A program made the translations under genes and the position numbers. Shown here in pieces: positions 7,970 to 11,500 of a stretch of 11,500 bases of DNA. This DNA comes from Saccoglossus kowalevskii. Taxonomy: Eukaryota; Hemichordata; Enteropneusta; Harrimaniidae. The stretch lies in assembly GCF_000003605.2 (NCBI RefSeq), contig NW_003119425.1:1291266-1302765 (forward strand), given 5' to 3'. The notes under the pieces are model-generated. The model saw nothing but the letters and a program-made list of their open reading frames with translations. It ran no database searches and had not been told where the DNA came from. Each line of letters starts with the position of its first letter. Within the stretch, counting starts at the first letter, position 1.

Positions 7970-8651
7970 ATTTCGGGGGTGGGTTAGAATTAGTGAATTT
8001 AAATTTAAGACAAATTGGAAGATGATCAGATGTATCCAAGGCAATAGTGAACAGGTCATCAACAATATGAAACAACTCTGAAGATAAAATGCCATAGTCA
8101 ACTACACTAACGACGTTATTGGCGACACACGTGAAATGACCGCTTTTATACCTGGGAAAACGACAGTTCGCAATATGTAATTATAATGTCTTACATAGTT
8201 CCAACAGTTGTTGACCATATGAATTAAAACATTTGTTTTTTGAATTTCTATGCCAATCAAAACCATCAGTTCGATAACCAGGCTGTAGAAAATAATCTCT
8301 ATCCTATACAATGAAATCAGGCATATTTCCTGTGCGTGCGTTAAAATCAATTAAAAACAATTCTAATTATTCAATACAATTAAGAAGCGTACGTCTGGGA
8401 GTTTTCTGGCGGTATATACACAGCTGCTAACAGTATATCTGTGTCTGAACCAAATATAATTTTATCTGGGATAATTTTTGAATTTCACGAAGGCTCGCTT
8501 CACTTAGGGACAGTCGGCAACAAATATGCATACTCCACCAGATTTTCTACCATAACTGTGTTTACGTGTATGCATCACGTAGGGAAACATTGGGTATGTC
8601 TGAGTCAAACACCTCGAAAACTGCCCAGGTATCGTCAGATACGAAGGCTAC
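7970..8651 (-). pseudogene. Decayed LINE endonuclease (APE-type) domain
   Basis: This is the remains of the apurinic-endonuclease-like domain that nicks target DNA for non-LTR retrotransposons. Reading the minus strand from high to low coordinates, the segments are: VAFVSDDTW from 8651, where a family ETW-like motif is degraded; SGGVCIFV at 8542-8519; VYIPPENS at 8421-8398; DFNARTG (catalytic D and N) at 8348-8328; NSYGQQLLELC at 8225-8193; a degraded NGR motif reading IANCRF near 8174; FTCVANNVVSVVDYGI ending at 8088; and SDHLPI at 8030-8013, with the conserved catalytic Asp-His. Motif order and spacing match LINE endonucleases. It is broken: frameshifts lie near 8567 and between 8520 and 8440, and stops sit at 8306-8304 and 8183-8181. 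The last frame ends with a stop at 7970. Reverse transcriptase does not follow directly. The clade (CR1-like or RTE-like) is undecided. Plus-strand open frames here are antisense shadows. Confidence 0.87.
8189..8317 (-). repeat. Direct repeat partner of 7305-7422
   Basis: Plus-strand TCTTACATAGTTCCAACAG begins both copies, and similarity continues through CATCAGTTCGAT and, after an indel, CTATCCTRTACAATG. The two copies are about 880 bp apart in the same orientation. The repeat is explained by both copies deriving from the same LINE endonuclease coding segment. Confidence 0.9.
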
Positions 8652-8659
8652 ACGTGGTT

Positions 8660-9495
8660 GCGATCGACCATTGAGAACGTGTTTATTTCAATAATAAACA
8701 GCATACATTATTATACTAAATTCAGAGCAAACAATATTTCGGGGTGTGTATTTATTTCAACCTTATTTCAGCTACAATGTAAATATCTTATATATCTTAT
8801 TCAAATGCACGTATATATTGCTCTACTTATCCAAGAAACTTGTGAAATGTCGGTTCGTATTGTATAACTGAACTGGACACTGGACACTTCGTTTGATGCA
8901 GCTAGTTACCATCGATCAATGTCATCGACATATGTTAATGACTTCTGAAGGACGTATTAGCTTGAAATTCAAAACTGTAGATAAGCACACTCTCATATCC
9001 CTCGCAATCGACATTATTTTGGTTTTGTTTTGTTACATTTTGGCAAATTTACTGACCCTACTTCAGCGGGGTGTGATGATTATTGCTGGTAAATTAACAT
9101 TATATATTCTGTCGCTCTATTTCACCTCCGTCTTGGTGTCCCCTCCCAACTCATTCAGTTTGTGATTGGTTCCATTCCGAATATCTTTCCATGATTGAAC
9201 ATATTGTTGCCATGAAACTATTCATAATATATAAAATAATTCCCCATGGATATACTGATTTCGGGAATGTGTATGTGTGGCAATACGTCGAAAATACGTC
9301 CACGACAACGATAAACCCACGTGACACCCACGTGATCGGGATATGCGTCAGCGATGGCAGATGTTTACACTCGTCGCGCACACACTCAGTAACATACCAG
9401 CGTAAACTCAATCACGGATGCAGGGCATATACTTGTCCGGTTTACATACAAGTTATGGGCAATTTTCAGACTTTTACGTAACCTTGGAGTTATTT
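8660..9495. other. No gene seen
   Basis: Several frames of 70-96 codons are open here, including overlapping ones on opposite strands at 9151-9481. None has recognisable motifs. The frame at 8893-9165 has two hydrophobic stretches but starts at TTG and has no further support. A tandem 7-mer (ACTGGAC twice) lies near 8871-8884. Confidence 0.5.
9318..9334 (+). promoter_or_regulatory. Tandem CACGTG E-boxes
   Basis: CACGTG occurs at 9318-9323 and 9329-9334, separated by 5 bp, with centres 11 bp apart (about one helical turn). The context CCCACGTGA is repeated. bHLH or bHLH-ZIP factors (USF, MYC, MITF or CLOCK type) bind such sites. No promoter or gene is evident beside it. Confidence 0.4.
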
Positions 9496-9498
9496 CAG

Positions 9499-9513
9499 GA
9501 CAATTAATTCCCG
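9499..9513 (+). other. Candidate 15-nt microexon
   Basis: The acceptor GGAGTTATTTCAG is followed after 15 nt by the donor GTAAGTA. In phase 1 it reads GA-QLIP-G, keeping the frame (15 nt is a multiple of three) and matching the phase of the 5421-5450 candidate. Very short segments between good sites are easy to obtain by chance, so support is weak on its own. Confidence 0.18.
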
Positions 9514-10159
9514 GTAAGTAAAACAGACGGTGACAGTGTCGTGTATGGTATTTTGTTAAAAATCGTGCACATATAACCACAACGTACACACAAAGCTACA
9601 TTCCTCAGTCGACATCCAATTCAATACAATCGAGATATTCCTAATGATAATTCAAACCCAAATGTTGATTTAACCTAATAATTCTACTCAACACGCTGAG
9701 TTGCTAACTACATGTAATTATATAAATACTCGTTGAGAGTGGCTTTGAAAAGCGTATGTATGGGATGTGCACGACGACTTTTTGACTTTCTAGACGCGGC
9801 AATATTATACTAATACTGCAATCTAATTACATGAATCTCCGTCACCGTCGTTTATACTACACAGTGTTTTTATTTATCTTTAAAACACCGCATTTTGCGA
9901 ACCGCATCGTGTGCAATGTTAGCGCTGCGCAACAAGCACAATGCAACGTAAGATGCACGACGATTCAAGGTAGCTTACGCGATACAGTAGATACTGTGGT
10001 GTTGAATGTGCATGTATGGCCGTACGAACCATTAAGCCATTCACATTGAAACAATAATTAAGTTAATCTATTGATATCATTCTATTTGAATATATATGAC
10101 GACGAGTGCTAATTCAAGGGCCAATTCTGCTCCTGTGGAATTGGTTTGAACCTTATCAG

Positions 10160-10198
10160 AATATCAAAGAATTTTGAAAATGTATAATTCTTTCCGCG
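10160..10198 (+). other. Candidate 39-nt exon
   Basis: The acceptor GAACCTTATCAG and donor CGCG|GTAAGA enclose 39 nt. In phase 1 it is open, reading YQRILKMYNSFR, and keeps phase 1 at the far end, compatible with the 9499-9513 candidate. The acceptor is only moderate. Confidence 0.15.
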
Positions 10199-10261
10199 GT
10201 AAGATATTAATTAATTTAAAAGCTAAATTAGCAATATATAAAACTATTTGTACTCTTTATA

Positions 10262-10281
10262 TACATATATATATATATGTA
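10262..10281 (+). repeat. AT dinucleotide repeat in a palindrome
   Basis: Seven AT units (10265-10278) are flanked by TAC and GTA, making a perfect 20-bp palindrome. Such tracts can extrude or slip. Confidence 0.85.
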
Positions 10282-10440
10282 CATGGACTAACACACGACG
10301 GCATTCCCTCATCGAGGAACACTAAATCACTTAATGCAGAACACAACGTTCGTAGTTGCCATTAATCATAATCCAGGGTAAACACATAAAATAAACGTAT
10401 CTTTATCAAATGCATGCATTATTTATATAAGATTATTTAT

Positions 10441-10456
10441 AAGTCCGCGAGGACTT
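10441..10456 (+). other. Small hairpin, GCGA loop
   Basis: AAGTCC-GCGA-GGACTT makes a perfect 6-bp stem with a GNRA-type tetraloop. One or more stems this short are expected by chance in a window of this length. Confidence 0.3.
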
Positions 10457-10492
10457 GCTGGTAGATACTACATACCACTATAATAATAACAA

Positions 10493-10528
10493 ATATATAT
10501 ATATATAGTATAACCTATATTAGGTATA
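10493..10528 (+). repeat. AT repeat followed by small hairpin
   Basis: An AT tract (10493-10507) runs directly into TATAACCTATATTAGGTATA, which folds with a 5-bp ACCTA/TAGGT stem and a flanking TATA stem. Confidence 0.7.
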
Positions 10529-10693
10529 ATTCAGCAGATTGATAATCTCCTTCAATTGATTGAATCAGTCAGTAATCTGAAAATTTACAATTTCCAAGCA
10601 AGCCTTTATAAGTATTATAACACCGGTTGTTGCCATACACCGTAATGTGTGCGTCATCAATATATCATAGAAATGTTTATTTGACATGCCATA

Positions 10694-10708
10694 CCCCCCC
10701 CCCCCCCC
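10694..10708 (+). repeat. Poly-C tract of 15
   Basis: Fifteen consecutive C residues lie in otherwise AT-rich DNA. The exact length is likely to be polymorphic or uncertain, since sequencing reads and polymerases slip on such runs. Confidence 0.95.
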
Positions 10709-11500
10709 AGTTATATATCTTATATAATCAGACTGATTCAAGTGCCAATAAATGTGACCTATACTTTTTCAAGTCAGTTTCACATAACCGAACGGAAAAG
10801 TCTGCATAAACGCCTATTTTTGGATGGTGTGTTGAAGTCTAGATAGTCTAAGTTCAACCCCGTCATTAAAATTAGATTTCCAGCTAAAACCTCCCATACC
10901 TCTTTCAGACATTGACGTTCACATGTAACTCTGTTTTCTGAGCGATGTGAAACTCGTTCAAATACTTTGTAAAGGTCAGTGAACTAGAACTACACATTCA
11001 GAGTTAATATTTTTGACCTTGTTTAATTAATGTATATCTGTAATATTTCAAGGTTCTCCAAAATTCAAATTTCTATTTCATATACGACCGTTTGTGACAT
11101 GCAACCATTTCTGAAAAATAATAGAATGAAATAGAAAAAAAACATTTTCTTGTGGGTCGGACTAATTAAAATGTCTCATCGTATCGCCCATCATGTATGG
11201 GTAATTGTTCGCAACTTTTGTTTCGTAACTGATACTTGTCAAGTAATGATTCACTACAATATTAGTAGCGGTGGCATGACGTAGCATGTATGTGAATAGC
11301 ATGATTGTTTAAGAAACACATTATAACGCGCGTGTCCTTTGATCTGCGACTCGTTAAAATGATGGCGAATCATTCAATTATTCAGTCTGAATTCGCTGAT
11401 TATCGCCGATTAACGCAGCGTGAATGCGTGATATTTATGCATTTACCAAGCTGTTCCGTAAAAAACAATAGTTACACAGTCTACACTGAACACAGTTGTG

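Larger units (their letters stand above)
10210..11500. other. Intron-like or intergenic, simple-repeat rich
   Basis: The stretch holds AT and C15 repeats and scattered small palindromes. A strong acceptor-like site (CTCCCATACCTCTTTCAG) ends at 10908 but is followed by stops in all frames within about 35 nt. No coding sequence was identified up to the window end. Confidence 0.6.

Noticed and set aside
7869-8081. Plus-strand 70-codon frame beginning at ATG
   Set aside because: It is antisense to the SDH and VVDY part of the endonuclease remnant.
7760-8101. 113-codon minus-strand frame as a gene
   Set aside because: It overlaps the end of the LINE endonuclease in another frame and shows no motif of its own.
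7305-8317. Direct repeats of about 120 bp as LTRs of a miniature retrotransposon
   Set aside because: The repeats do not start TG and end CA, no primer binding site or polypurine tract is evident, and both copies translate as the same part of a LINE endonuclease.
7305-8317. Tandemly duplicated host exons on the minus strand with conserved GTAAGA donors
   Set aside because: The similarity edge at GTAAGA looked like a splice donor, but the alternative reading frame gives a clear LINE endonuclease continuing through that site to TC, VVDY and SDH motifs.
8441-8674. Plus-strand frame of 77 codons
   Set aside because: It starts at GTG and is the antisense shadow of the LINE endonuclease.
1-11500. 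CRISPR array, bacterial operon or prophage
   Set aside because: There are no regularly spaced repeats, ribosome binding sites or dense coding, and the sequence has animal retrotransposon remains.

Overview
This window looks like non-coding nuclear DNA from an invertebrate animal. It is AT-rich throughout (roughly 64-65% A+T by eye), all frames are full of stops, and no open frame encodes a protein I recognise. It carries scattered simple repeats, splice-like signals and the decayed remains of an animal-type non-LTR retrotransposon. A mollusc or similar marine invertebrate would fit the style of that element, but the species cannot be fixed from the sequence. Nothing suggests a bacterial or viral genome: there are no dense ORFs, ribosome binding sites or operons.

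The best-supported content is a retrotransposon graveyard at about 7096-8651, on the minus strand. Read in reverse complement and allowing two frameshifts and several stops, 8651 to 7973 is most of an APE-type endonuclease domain of a LINE: SGGVCIFV, VYIPPENS, DFNARTG, NSYGQQLLELC, FTCVANNVVSVVDYGI and SDHLPI occur in the family's order. Further along the same strand come a piece resembling a LINE C-terminus (7437-7517), a second partial endonuclease copy (7305-7432, about 91% identical by eye to 8189-8275 over its core), and the linker between endonuclease and reverse transcriptase (7096-7257, with WWD). This order and an 18-bp inverted repeat (7276-7293 / 7853-7870) show that at least two element fragments were deleted, joined and rearranged here.

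The most unusual small structure is at 5971-6021: two nested perfect 9-bp inverted repeats separated by a 5+5 internal loop and closed by a 5-nt loop, giving two 23-nt arms. A second, weaker hairpin lies at 5836-5880, with a TATAAAT between them.

The left part (1-5400) and right part (8700-11500) look like intron or intergenic DNA. On the plus strand I found four short stretches bounded by good splice-like signals whose reading phases are mutually compatible (2914-2974, 5421-5450, 9499-9513, 10160-10198). They could be small exons of one gene with long introns, or chance pseudo-exons; I keep them at low confidence. Other signals are two perfect CRE palindromes, eight CACGTG E-boxes (two in tandem), TTTA, AT and C15 simple repeats, and one tRNA-like box B.
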